A stretch of DNA of 64,000 bases, from assembly GCA_949752795.1 (NCBI GenBank), contig CATKHW010000058.1, forward strand, positions 2,108,001 through 2,172,000, read 5' to 3'. A program made the translations under genes and the position numbers. Under the pieces are notes generated by a model. The model worked only from the letters and a program-made list of their open reading frames with translations. It had not been told where the DNA came from and made no database searches. Within the stretch, counting starts at the first letter, position 1, and each line of letters begins with the position of its first letter. Positions 24,215 to 36,377 of the stretch are shown one piece after another. Source of the stretch: Hyperoodon ampullatus (lineage: Eukaryota; Chordata; Mammalia; Artiodactyla; Ziphiidae).

Positions 24215-25950
24215 TTGGACTTGCGGTCAGCTCACCAAAAACGAGTTGAAAAATGGAGCTCAGGGGCACAGCAATTCACAAACTGGCCGAGTAATAAAGG
24301 ACAACTATCGTCCAAAAATCTGTTGAGGGAAGGCAACGAGGCGGACTTGAAAGCGAAGCAGAATAGCAGGAAACAGATTTCAAGAAGTACGTTGGAATCG
24401 CCTTTAAAGCACAGGAAGAGGGGCACGACTTCGACATTGATGCCCTTGGCCAAAAAGGGCGTATGCGTTTTCTCCTGAATATATTCAGGAGAAAACGCAT
24501 ACGCCCTATTTGGCCAAGCAAGCAAGCGGGCAATGCAAATCGGCACAACAAAGAAGTATCCCTTCCCACCGGTCAAAAGGGACATCCACAAAATGTGTAA
24601 AAACCAGTAAGGCAAGACGGGCCCTGTAGAACAGGGAGCCTTGTTATGCTGATGGGCCGGATGTAAATTGCCAACTGCCTCTCTGGAGGAGTGCACTGTG
24701 TTTACTAAAACAAGTAAACAACAGAGCTACAGAGCCAAGGGCACTTCCAGTCTAGGGAATATACCTTGGGAAAACTGAAAATCAATAATACAGAGCCACC
24801 CCAATATTTAGGGCTGCAGTGCTTACAAGGACCTCAACTTGGGTACACCTTAAATATCCCAGGAAATATAAAAATGGTTCAAAAAATTGTGGTAATTACG
24901 TACGATGGATTATCCCTCAGCCATGAAATCAATGTCATAAGACCAGCAGCAGCAAAATGGGTGGATTCAGGTACGATGATTCTAAGTGAAATAAGTCACA
25001 CAGAAAAAGAAACTTATCATAAGATATCACTTATGAAGATCCTGTAAACATAGCTACACTTGAACTGAGTTAGGAAAGAGAACAGTGTCTCACATTTAGA
25101 AAACACTCTTATGCCTGCTTAAGGGGGATGGAGAGGTGGGGTGATGCATAAAACCTGAGTTTGATATAAGCACACGTACCGTTGCAAAAACCAACTATGG
25201 AATAGACAAGACCTACACCTTTCTCAGTGAAAGGGACTCAAAACACCATATTTCCCCCAGAGGAATGTATCTGACTAGTAAGAATTTTAAAACATATGTA
25301 TTGATATGTCTCCGTAAGGGAATCAAGTGTGTCTAGACTGGCATAAACATGGCAGCGAGAATCAGCTCAAACCCACTATAAAAAGGAATTTCAAAAACAA
25401 AACAAAAAAAATGGGAAATTTTTTACAATTCCTTCAGGGTCTCTGAGGAAACCTGGAATGACCCTATATACGACAGCTGGATGTGGCATAAGGAGGGACA
25501 CTTGGGACTGAGACGATTGGTGAGATTGTGTGAGCAAATGCAGACCCTTTAAAGCACAAATGCTTGGCACCCATTCCATAAGTCCCAACTGTCCAGGTTG
25601 AAGGGAATATTACTACAGCTATAACATGTACGGGAAACCTAGAGAACGGACACACTGTGAATACGAAAGGTTTCTAAAACTCAACGAATAGTCCCTATCC
25701 TGGTGCTCTGGTTTGACTTTCCATCTGCTTTACTATCAACCTCCCAACTTGGAGAGACAGCCCCTTTAACCTCCTGGTTCGCACAGGTTTCCAATTTGGC
25801 AGAGGATGAAAGGGAAGAGGGAGAAACAATGAGAGAGTAGCTGTTAGGCATTTGGACGGGCACATATCACTGTAATTTCCCGGCAGGAATAAGAATTAAC
25901 CAAAGTCTCAGCCACCCACCGGGAACCAGTATATGTCCTGAACCAAAATT
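24215..25950 (+). repeat. Satellite monomer M15 (C/X chimera)
   Basis: 1736 bp. The first ~200 bp are C-type (GCGAAGCAGAATAGC, CAAGAAGTACG). From about 24430 it is X-type like M6 (GACATTGATGCCC, ATGCAAATCGGCAC, and the 3-bp deletion near 25470). The switch lies within about 50 bp before the palindrome. Confidence 0.96.
24445..24518 (+). repeat. Inverted repeat of M15
   Basis: One change in the right T-run (CCCTATTTGG). Confidence 0.93.
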
Positions 25951-27688
25951 TTGGACTTGCGGTCAGCTCACCAAAAACGAGTTGAAAAATGGAGCTCAGG
26001 GGCACAGCAATTCACAAACTGGCCGAGTAATAAAGGACAACTATCGTCCAAAAATCTGTTGAGGGAAGGCAACGAGGCGGACTTGAAAGCGAGGCAGAAT
26101 AGCAGGAAACAGATTTCAAGAGGTACGTTGGAATCGCCTTTAAAGCACAGGAAGAGGGGCACAACTTCGACAATGATGCACTTGGCCAAAAAGGGCGTAT
26201 GCGTTTTCTCCTGAATATATACAGGAGAAAACGCATACGCCCTTTTTGACCAAGCAAGCAAGCGGGCAATGCAAATCTGCACTACAAAGAAGTATCACTT
26301 CCCACCGGTCAAAAGAGACATGCACAAAATGTGTAAAAACCAGAAAGGCAAGACAGGCCCTGGAGAACAGGGAGCCTTGTTATGCTGATGGGCGGGATGT
26401 AAATTGCCAACTGCCTCTCTGGAGGAGTGCATTGTGTTCCCTAAAACAAGTAAACAACAGAGCTACAGAGCCAAGGGCACTTCCAGTCTAGGGAATATAC
26501 CTTGAGAAAACTGAAAATCAATAAGACAGAGCCACCCCAAAATTTAGGGCTGCACTGCTTACAAGGACCTCAACTTGGATACACCTTAAGTATCCCAGGA
26601 AATATAAAAATGGGTCAAAAATTTGTGGTACTTACGTACGATGGAATATCCCTCAGCCATGAAATCAATGTCATAAGACCAGTAGCAGCAAAATGGGTGT
26701 ATTCAGGTACGATGATTCTAAGCGAAATAAGTCACACAGAAAAAGAAACTTATCATAAGGTATCACTTAAGAAGATACTATAAACATGGCTACACTTGAA
26801 CTGAGTTAGGAAAGAGAACAGTGTCTCATATTTAGAAAACACTCTTATGCCTGCTTAAGAGGGAAGGAGAGGTGGGGTGATGCATAAAACCAGAGTTTGA
26901 TATAAGCACAGGTACCGTTCCAAAAACCAACTATGGAATAGACAAGACCTACACCTTCCTCAGTGAAAGGGATTCAAAACCCCATATTTCCGCAGAGGAA
27001 TATATCTGACTAGTAAGAATCTTAAAACCTATGTATTGATATGTCTCCGTAATGGAATCAAGTGTGTCTAGACTGGCATAAACATGGCAGCGAGAATCAG
27101 CTCAAACCCACTATAAAAAGGAATTTCAAAAACAAAACAAAAAAACTGGGAAATTCTTTACAATTCATTCAGGGTCTCTGATGAAACCTGGAATGACCCT
27201 ATCTACAACGACAGCTGGATGAGGCATAAGGCTGGACACTTGGGACTGAGAGGATTGGTGAGAGTGGGTGAGCAAATGCAGACCCTTTAAAGCAATAATG
27301 CATGGCACCCATTCCATGGGTCCCAACTCTCCAGGTTGAAGGGAATATTACTACAGTTATAACACGTACGGGAAACCTAGAGAACGGACACACTGTGAAT
27401 ACGAAAGGTTTCTAAAACTCAACGAATAGTCCGTCTCCTGGTGCTCCGTTTTGACTTTCCATCTGCTTTACTATCAACCTCCCAACTTGGAGAGACAGCC
27501 CCTTTAACCTCCCAGTTCACACAGGTTGCCCATTTGGCAGAGGATGAAAGGGAAGAGAGTGATCCAATGAGAGAGTAGCTGTTAGGCATTTGGACGGGCA
27601 CATATCTCTGTAATTTCCCGGCAGGAAGAAGAATTAACCAAAGTCTCAGCCACCCACCGGGAACCAGCATAGGTCCTGAACCAAAATT
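25951..27688 (+). repeat. Satellite monomer M16 (A proximal subtype)
   Basis: 1738 bp. A-type in the first two thirds (CTTGAGAAAACTG, GGGATTCAAAACC), but it keeps TATAAAAAGG near 27111 and lacks AATAAA at its end, so its distal third comes from another subtype. One C is missing in ATTTCCGCAGAGG near 26990. Confidence 0.96.
26181..26254 (+). repeat. Inverted repeat of M16
   Basis: Two right-arm changes: ATATACAGG near the centre and TTGACC at the end. Confidence 0.93.
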
Positions 27689-27918
27689 TTGGACTTGCGG
27701 TCAGCTCACAAAAAACGAGTTGAAAAATGGAGCTCAGGGGCACAGCAATTCACAAACTGGCCAAGTAATAAAGGACAAGTATCGTCCAAAAATCTGTTGA
27801 GGGAAGGCAACGAGGCGGACTTGAAAGCGAGGCAGAATAGCAGGAAACAGATTTCAAGAGGTACGTTGGAATCACCTTTAAAGCACAGGAAGAGGGGCAC
27901 AACTTCGACAATGATGCA

Positions 27919-27992
27919 TTTGGCCAAAAAGGGCATATGCGTTTTCTCCTGAATATATTCAGGAGAAAACGCATACGCCCTTTTTGGCCAAG
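27919..27992 (+). repeat. Inverted repeat of M17
   Basis: Two left-arm changes: outermost C to T (TTTGGCC) and GGGCATATG. Confidence 0.93.
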
Positions 27993-29374
27993 CAAGCAAG
28001 CGGGCAATGCAAATCTGCACTACAAAGAAGTATCACTTCCCTCCGGTCAAAAGGGACATCCACAAAATGTGTAAAAACCAGAAAGGCAAGACAGGCCCTG
28101 GAGAACAGGGAGCCTTGTTATGCTGATGGGCGGCATGTAAATTGACAACTGCCTCTCTGGAAGAGTACATTGTGTTCCCTAAAACAAGTAAAGAACAGAG
28201 CTACAGAGCCAAGGGCACTTCCAGTCTAGGGAATACACCTCGGGAAAACGGAAAATCAATAAGACAGAGCCACCCCAAAATTTAGGGCTGCACTGCTTAC
28301 AAGGACCTCAATTTGGGTACACCTTAAGTACTCCAGGAAATATAAAAATGGTTCAAAAAATTGTGTTACTTAAGTACGATGGAATATCCCTCAGCCATGA
28401 CATCAATGTCATAAGACCAGTAGCAACAAAATGGGTGGATTCAGGTACGATGATTCTAAGTGAAATAAGTCACACAGAAACAGAAACTTATCATAAGATA
28501 TCACTTATGAAGATCCTGTAAACATGGCTACACTTGAACTGAGTTAGGAAAGAGAACAGTGTCTCACATTTAGAAAACACTCTTATGCCTGCTTAGGGGG
28601 AAGGAGAGGTGGGGTGATGCATAAAACCAGAGTTTGATATAAGCACAGGTACCGTTCCAAAAACCAACTATGGAACAGACAAGACCTACACCTTCCTCAG
28701 TGAAAGGGACTCAAAACCTCATATTTCCCGCAGAGGAATATATCTGACTAGTAAGAATCTTAAAACCTATGTATTGATATGTCTCTGTAAGGGAATCAAG
28801 TGTGTCTAGACTGACATAAACATGGCAGCGAGAATCAGCTCAAACCCACTCTAAAAAGGAATTTCAAAAACAAAACAAAAAAACTGGGAAATTCTTTACA
28901 ATTCCTTCAGTGTCTCTGATGAAACCTGGAATGACCCTATCTACAACGACAGCTGGATGTGGCATAAGGAGGGACACTTGGGACTGAGACGATTGGTGAG
29001 TTTGGGTGAGCAAATGAAGACACTTTAAAGCACAAATGCAAGGCATCCATTCAATGGGTCCCAACTCTCCAGGTTGAAGGGAATATTACTACAGTTATAA
29101 CATGTACGGGAAACCTAGAGAACGGACATGCTGTGAATACGAAAGGTTTCTAAAACTCAACGAATAGTCCCTCTCCTGGTGCTCCGGTTTGACTTTCCAT
29201 CTGCTTAACTATCAACCTCCCAACTTGGAGAGACAGCCCCTTTAACCTCCTGGTTCGCACAGGTTGCCAATTTGGCAGAGGATGAAAGGGAAGAGGGAGA
29301 ACCAATGAGAGAGTAGCTGTTAGGCATTTGGACGGGCACATAACACTGTAATTTCCCGGCAGGAAGAAGAATTA

Positions 29375-29380
29375 AATAAA
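29375..29380 (+). other. AATAAA in M17 distal end
   Basis: Same derived hexamer, before the B-type monomer M18. The matching site in M21 (about 36326) reads AATTAACC and lacks it. Confidence 0.5.
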
Positions 29381-29426
29381 GTCTCAGCCACCCACTGGGA
29401 AACAGTATAGGTCCTGCACCAAAATT

Positions 29427-31165
29427 TTGGACTTGCGGTCAGCTCTCCAAAAACGAGTTGAAAAATGGAGCTCAGGGGCACAGCAATTCACAAACTGGCA
29501 GAGTAATAAAGGACAAGTATCGTCCAAAAATCTGTTGAGGGAAGGCAACGAGGCGGACTTGAAAGCGAGGCAGAATACCAGGAAACAGATTTCAAGAGGT
29601 ACATTGGAATCGCCTTTAAAGCACAGAAAGAAGGGCACAACTTCGACAATGATGCACTTGGCCAAAAAGGGCGTATGCGTTTTCTCCTGAATATATTCAG
29701 GAGAAAACGCATACGCCCTTTTTGGCCAAGCAAGCAAGCGGGCAATGCAAATCTGCACTACAAAGAAGTATCACTTCCCACCGGTCAAAAGGGACATCCA
29801 CAAAATGTGTAAGAACAAGAAAGGCAAGACAGGCCCTGGAGAACAGGGAGCCTTGTTATGCTGATGGGCGGGATGTAAATTGCCAACTGCCTCTCTGGAG
29901 GAGTGCATTGTGTTCCCTAAAACAAGTAAAGAACAGAGCTACAGAGCCAAGGGCCCTTCCAGTCTAGGGAATATACCTTGTGAAAACTGAAAATCAATAA
30001 GACAGAGCCACCCCAAAATTTAGGGCTCCACTGCTTACAAGGACCTCAACTTGGATACACCTTAAGTATCCCAGGAAATATAAAAATGGTTCAAAAAATT
30101 CTGGTACTTACGTACGATGGAATATCCCTCAGCCATGAAATCAATGTCATAAGACCAGTAGCAGCAAAATGGGTGGATTCAGGTACGATGATTCTAAGTG
30201 AAATAAGTCACACAGAAAAAGAAACTTATCATAAGATATCACTTATGAAGATCCTGTAAACATGGCTACACTTGAACTGAGTTAGGAAAGAGAACAGTAT
30301 CTCATATTTAGAAAACATTCTTATGCCTGCTTAAGGTGGAAGGAGAGGTGGGGTGATGCATAAAACCAGAGTTTGATATAAGCACAGGTACCGTTCCAAA
30401 AACCAACAATGGAATACACAAGACCTACTCCTTTCTCAGTGAAAGGGACTCAAAACCCCATATTTCCCGCAGAGGAATATATCTGACTAGTAAGAATCTT
30501 AAAACCTATGTATTGATATGTCTCCATAAGGGAATCAAGTGTGTCTAGACTGGCATAAACATGGCAGCGAGAATCAGCTCAAACCACTATAAAAAGGAAT
30601 TTCAAAAACAAAACAAAAAAAACCGGGAAATTCTTTACAATTCCTTCCGGGTCCCTGATGAAACCTGGAATGACCCTATCTATAACGACAGCTGGATGTG
30701 GCATAAGGAGGGACACTTGAGACTGAGTCGATTGGTGAGATTGGGTGAGCAAATGCAGACCATTTAAAGCAATAAGGCATGGCACCAATTCCATGGGTCC
30801 CAACTCTCCAGGTTGAAGGGAATATTACTACAGCTATAACATGTACGGGAAACCTAGAGAACGGACACACTGTGAATACGAAAGGTTTCTAAAACTCAAC
30901 GAATAGTCCCTCTCCTGGTGCTCCGGTTTGACTTTCCATCTGCTTTACTATCAACCTCCCAACTTGGAGAGACAGCCCCTTTAACCTCCTGGTTCACACA
31001 GGTTGCCAATTTGACAGAGGATGAAAGCGAAGAGGGAGAACCAATGAGAGAGTAGCTGTTAGGCATTTGGACGGGCACATCTCACTCTAACTTCCCCGCA
31101 GGAAGAAGAATTAACCAAAGTCTCAGCCACCCACCGGGAACCAGTATAGGTCCTGAACCAAAATT
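29427..31165 (+). repeat. Satellite monomer M18 (B subtype)
   Basis: 1739 bp, matching M14 at 6951 bp. Perfect palindrome at 29657-29730. Confidence 0.97.
29657..29730 (+). repeat. Perfect 74-bp palindrome of M18
   Basis: All 37 pairs match. Confidence 0.95.
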
Positions 31166-32901
31166 TTGGACTTGCGGTCAGCTCACCAAAAACGAGTTGA
31201 AAAATGGAGCTCAGGGGCACAGCAATTCACAAACTGGCCGAGTAATAAAGGACAACTATCGTCCAAAAATCTGTTGAGGGAAGGCAACGAGGCGGACTTG
31301 AAAGCGAAGCAGAATAGCAGGAAACAGATTTCAAGAAGTACGTTGGAATCGCCTTTAAAGCACAGGAAGAGGGGCACGACTTCGACATTGATGCCCTTGG
31401 CCAAAAAGGGCGTATGCGTTTTCTCCTGAATATATTCAGGAGAAAACGCATACGCCCTATTTGGCCAAGCAAGCAAGCGGGCAATGCAAATCGGCACAAC
31501 AAAGAAGTATCCCTTCCCACCGGTCAAAAGGGACATCCACAAAATGTGTAAAAACCAGTAAGGCAAGACGGGCCCTGTAGAACAGGGAGCCTTGTTATGC
31601 TGATGGGCCGGATGTAAATTGCCAACTGCCTCTCTGGAGGAGTGCACTGTGTTTACTAAAACAAGTAAACAACAGAGCTACAGAGCCAAGGGCACTTCCA
31701 GTCTAGGGAATATACCTTGGGAAAACTGAAAATCAATAATACAGAGCCACCCCAATATTTAGGGCTGCAGTGCTTACAAGGACCTCAACTTGGGTACACC
31801 TTAAATATCCCAGGAAATATAAAAATGGTTCAAAAAATTGTGGTAATTACGTACGATGGATTATCCCTCAGCCATGAAATCAATGTCATAAGACCAGCAG
31901 CAGCAAAATGGGTGGATTCAGGTACGATGATTCTAAGTGAAATAAGTCACACAGAAAAAGAAACTTATCATAAGATATCACTTATGAAGATCCTGTAAAC
32001 ATAGCTACACTTGAACTGAGTTAGGAAAGAGAACAGTGTCTCACATTTAGAAAACACTCTTATGCCTGCTTAAGGGGGATGGAGAGGTGGGGTGATGCAT
32101 AAAACCAGAGTTTGATATAAGCACACGTACCGTTGCAAAAACCAACTATGGAATAGACAAGACCTACACCTTTCTCAGTGAAAGGGACTCAAAACACCAT
32201 ATTTCCCCCAGAGGAATGTATCTGACTAGTAAGAATTTTAAAACATATGTATTGATATGTCTCCGTAAGGGAATCAAGTGTGTCTAGACTGGCATAAACA
32301 TGGCAGCGAGAATCAGCTCAAACCCACTATAAAAAGGAATTTCAAAAACAAAACAAAAAAAATGGGAAATTTTTTACAATTCCTTCAGGGTCTCTGAGGA
32401 AACCTGGAATGACCCTATATACGACAGCTGGATGTGGCATAAGGAGGGACACTTGGGACTGAGACGATTGGTGAGATTGTGTGAGCAAATGCAGACCCTT
32501 TAAAGCACAAATGCTTGGCACCCATTCCATAAGTCCCAACTGTCCAGGTTGAAGGGAATATTACTACAGCTATAACATGTACGGGAAACCTAGAGAACGG
32601 ACACACTGTGAATACGAAAGGTTTCTAAAACTCAACGAATAGTCCCTATCCTGGTGCTCTGGTTTGACTTTCCATCTGCTTTACTATCAACCTCCCAACT
32701 TGGAGAGACAGCCCCTTTAACCTCCTGGTTCGCACAGGTTTCCAATTTGGCAGAGGATGAAAGGGAAGAGGGAGAAACAATGAGAGAGTAGCTGTTAGGC
32801 ATTTGGACGGGCACATATCACTGTAATTTCCCGGCAGGAATAAGAATTAACCAAAGTCTCAGCCACCCACCGGGAACCAGTATATGTCCTGAACCAAAAT
32901 T
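31166..32901 (+). repeat. Satellite monomer M19 (C/X chimera)
   Basis: 1736 bp, matching M15 including the subtype switch and the 3-bp deletion. One difference noticed: 32107 A against 25156 T. Confidence 0.97.
31396..31469 (+). repeat. Inverted repeat of M19
   Basis: Same single change as in M15. Confidence 0.93.
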
Positions 32902-34639
32902 TTGGACTTGCGGTCAGCTCACCAAAAACGAGTTGAAAAATGGAGCTCAGGGGCACAGCAATTCACAAACTGGCCGAGTAATAAAGGACAACTATCGTCC
33001 AAAAATCTGTTGAGGGAAGGCAACGAGGCGGACTTGAAAGCGAGGCAGAATAGCAGGAAACAGATTTCAAGAGGTACGTTGGAATCGCCTTTAAAGCACA
33101 GGAAGAGGGGCACAACTTCGACAATGATGCACTTGGCCAAAAAGGGCGTATGCGTTTTCTCCTGAATATATACAGGAGAAAACGCATACGCCCTTTTTGA
33201 CCAAGCAAGCAAGCGGGCAATGCAAATCTGCACTACAAAGAAGTATCACTTCCCACCGGTCAAAAGAGACATGCACAAAATGTGTAAAAACCAGAAAGGC
33301 AAGACAGGCCCTGGAGAACAGGGAGCCTTGTTATGCTGATGGGCGGGATGTAAATTGCCAACTGCCTCTCTGGAGGAGTGCATTGTGTTCCCTAAAACAA
33401 GTAAACAACAGAGCTACAGAGCCAAGGGCACTTCCAGTCTAGGGAATATACCTTGAGAAAACTGAAAATCAATAAGACAGAGCCACCCCAAAATTTAGGG
33501 CTGCACTGCTTACAAGGACCTCAACTTGGATACACCTTAAGTATCCCAGGAAATATAAAAATGGGTCAAAAATTTGTGGTACTTACGTACGATGGAATAT
33601 CCCTCAGCCATGAAATCAATGTCATAAGACCAGTAGCAGCAAAATGGGTGTATTCAGGTACGATGATTCTAAGCGAAATAAGTCACACAGAAAAAGAAAC
33701 TTATCATAAGGTATCACTTAAGAAGATACTATAAACATGGCTACACTTGAACTGAGTTAGGAAAGAGAACAGTGTCTCATATTTAGAAAACACTCTTATG
33801 CCTGCTTAAGAGGGAAGGAGAGGTGGGGTGATGCATAAAACCAGAGTTTGATATAAGCACAGGTACCGTTCCAAAAACCAACTATGGAATAGACAAGACC
33901 TACACCTTCCTCAGTGAAAGGGATTCAAAACCCCATATTTCCGCAGAGGAATATATCTGACTAGTAAGAATCTTAAAACCTATGTATTGATATGTCTCCG
34001 TAATGGAATCAAGTGTGTCTAGACTGGCATAAACATGGCAGCGAGAATCAGCTCAAACCCACTATAAAAAGGAATTTCAAAAACAAAACAAAAAAACTGG
34101 GAAATTCTTTACAATTCATTCAGGGTCTCTGATGAAACCTGGAATGACCCTATCTACAACGACAGCTGGATGAGGCATAAGGCTGGACACTTGGGACTGA
34201 GAGGATTGGTGAGAGTGGGTGAGCAAATGCAGACCCTTTAAAGCAATAATGCATGGCACCCATTCCATGGGTCCCAACTCTCCAGGTTGAAGGGAATATT
34301 ACTACAGTTATAACACGTACGGGAAACCTAGAGAACGGACACACTGTGAATACGAAAGGTTTCTAAAACTCAACGAATAGTCCGTCTCCTGGTGCTCCGT
34401 TTTGACTTTCCATCTGCTTTACTATCAACCTCCCAACTTGGAGAGACAGCCCCTTTAACCTCCCAGTTCACACAGGTTGCCCATTTGGCAGAGGATGAAA
34501 GGGAAGAGAGTGATCCAATGAGAGAGTAGCTGTTAGGCATTTGGACGGGCACATATCTCTGTAATTTCCCGGCAGGAAGAAGAATTAACCAAAGTCTCAG
34601 CCACCCACCGGGAACCAGCATAGGTCCTGAACCAAAATT
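32902..34639 (+). repeat. Satellite monomer M20 (A proximal subtype)
   Basis: 1738 bp, matching M16, including the missing C near 33940 and the central palindrome change ATATATACAGG. Confidence 0.97.
33132..33205 (+). repeat. Inverted repeat of M20
   Basis: Same two changes as in M16. Confidence 0.93.
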
Positions 34640-36377
34640 TTGGACTTGCGGTCAGCTCACAAAAAACGAGTTGAAAAATGGAGCTCAGGGGCACAGCAAT
34701 TCACAAACTGGCCAAGTAATAAAGGACAAGTATCGTCCAAAAATCTGTTGAGGGAAGGCAACGAGGCGGACTTGAAAGCGAGGCAGAATAGCAGGAAACA
34801 GATTTCAAGAGGTACGTTGGAATCACCTTTAAAGCACAGGAAGAGGGGCACAACTTCGACAATGATGCATTTGGCCAAAAAGGGCATATGCGTTTTCTCC
34901 TGAATATATTCAGGAGAAAACGCATACGCCCTTTTTGGCCAAGCAAGCAAGCGGGCAATGCAAATCTGCACTACAAAGAAGTATCACTTCCCTCCGGTCA
35001 AAAGGGACATCCACAAAATGTGTAAAAACCAGAAAGGCAAGACAGGCCCTGGAGAACAGGGAGCCTTGTTATGCTGATGGGCGGCATGTAAATTGACAAC
35101 TGCCTCTCTGGAAGAGTACATTGTGTTCCCTAAAACAAGTAAAGAACAGAGCTACAGAGCCAAGGGCACTTCCAGTCTAGGGAATACACCTCGGGAAAAC
35201 GGAAAATCAATAAGACAGAGCCACCCCAAAATTTAGGGCTGCACTGCTTACAAGGACCTCAATTTGGGTACACCTTAAGTACTCCAGGAAATATAAAAAT
35301 GGTTCAAAAAATTGTGTTACTTAAGTACGATGGAATATCCCTCAGCCATGACATCAATGTCATAAGACCAGTAGCAGCAAAATGGGTGGATTCAGGTACG
35401 ATGATTCTAAGTGAAATAAGTCACACAGAAACAGAAACTTATCATAAGATATCACTTATGAAGATCCTGTAAACATGGCTACACTTGAACTGAGTTAGGA
35501 AAGAGAACAGTGTCTCACATTTAGAAAACACTCTTATGCCTGCTTAGGGGGAAGGAGAGGTGGGGTGATGCATAAAACCAGAGTTTGATATAAGCACAGG
35601 TACCGTTCCAAAAACCAACTATGGAACAGACAAGACCTACACCTTCCTCAGTGAAAGGGACTCAAAACCTCATATTTCCCGCAGAGGAATATATCTGACT
35701 AGTAAGAATCTTAAAACCTATGTATTGATATGTCTCTGTAAGGGAATCAAGTGTGTCTAGACTGACATAAACATGGCAGCGAGAATCAGCTCAAACCCAC
35801 TCTAAAAAGGAATTTCAAAAACAAAACAAAAAAACTGGGAAATTCTTTACAATTCCTTCAGTGTCTCTGATGAAACCTGGAATGACCCTATCTACAACGA
35901 CAGCTGGATGTGGCATAAGGAGGGACACTTGGGACTGAGACGATTGGTGAGTTTGGGTGAGCAAATGAAGACACTTTAAAGCACAAATGCAAGGCACCCA
36001 TTCAATGGGTCCCAACTCTCCAGGTTGAAGGGAATATTACTACAGTTATAACATGTACGGGAAACCTAGAGAACGGACATGCTGTGAATACGAAAGGTTT
36101 CTAAAACTCAACGAATAGTCCCTCTCCTGGTGCTCCGGTTTGACTTTCCATCTGCTTAACTATCAACCTCCCAACTTGGAGAGACAGCCCCTTTAACCTC
36201 CTGGTTCGCACAGGTTGCCAATTTGGCAGAGGATGAAAGGGAAGAGGGAGAACCAATGAGAGAGTAGCTGTTAGGCATTTGGACGGGCACATATCACTGT
36301 AATTTCCCGGCAGGAAGAAGAATTAACCAAAGTCTCAGCCACCCACCGGGAACCAGTATAGGTCCTGAACCAAAATT
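34640..36377 (+). repeat. Satellite monomer M21 (Q/A chimera)
   Basis: 1738 bp, matching M17 up to 36293. After that it departs: CATATCACTG and AATTAACCAAAG replace CATAACACTG and AATTAAATAAAG, so the AATAAA motif is absent. This is the right end of the tetrameric duplication. Confidence 0.97.
34870..34943 (+). repeat. Inverted repeat of M21
   Basis: Same two changes as in M17. Confidence 0.93.

Larger units (their letters stand above)
27689..29426 (+). repeat. Satellite monomer M17 (Q/A chimera)
   Basis: 1738 bp. The proximal part (Q type: CTGGCCAAGTAATAAAGG near 27758, GATGCATTTGGCC) matches M21 and M24. The distal part is A-type, with CTCTAAAAAGG near 28852 and AATAAA at 29375-29380. It appears to be the extra monomer that turns the trimer into a tetramer. 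Confidence 0.96.
21836..36293 (+). repeat. Tetrameric higher-order repeat, 6951-bp unit
   Basis: Positions 21836-29342 recur at 28787-36293 at an offset of 6951 bp. Differences noticed by eye are 22189/29140 (G/C), 22655/29606 (A/G), 25156/32107 (T/A), 28426/35377 (A/G) and 29046/35997 (T/C). Limits are set by 21835 C against 28786 T and by 29343 A against 36294 T. The monomer order is B, C/X, A, Q/A, one monomer more than the trimer. Confidence 0.93.
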
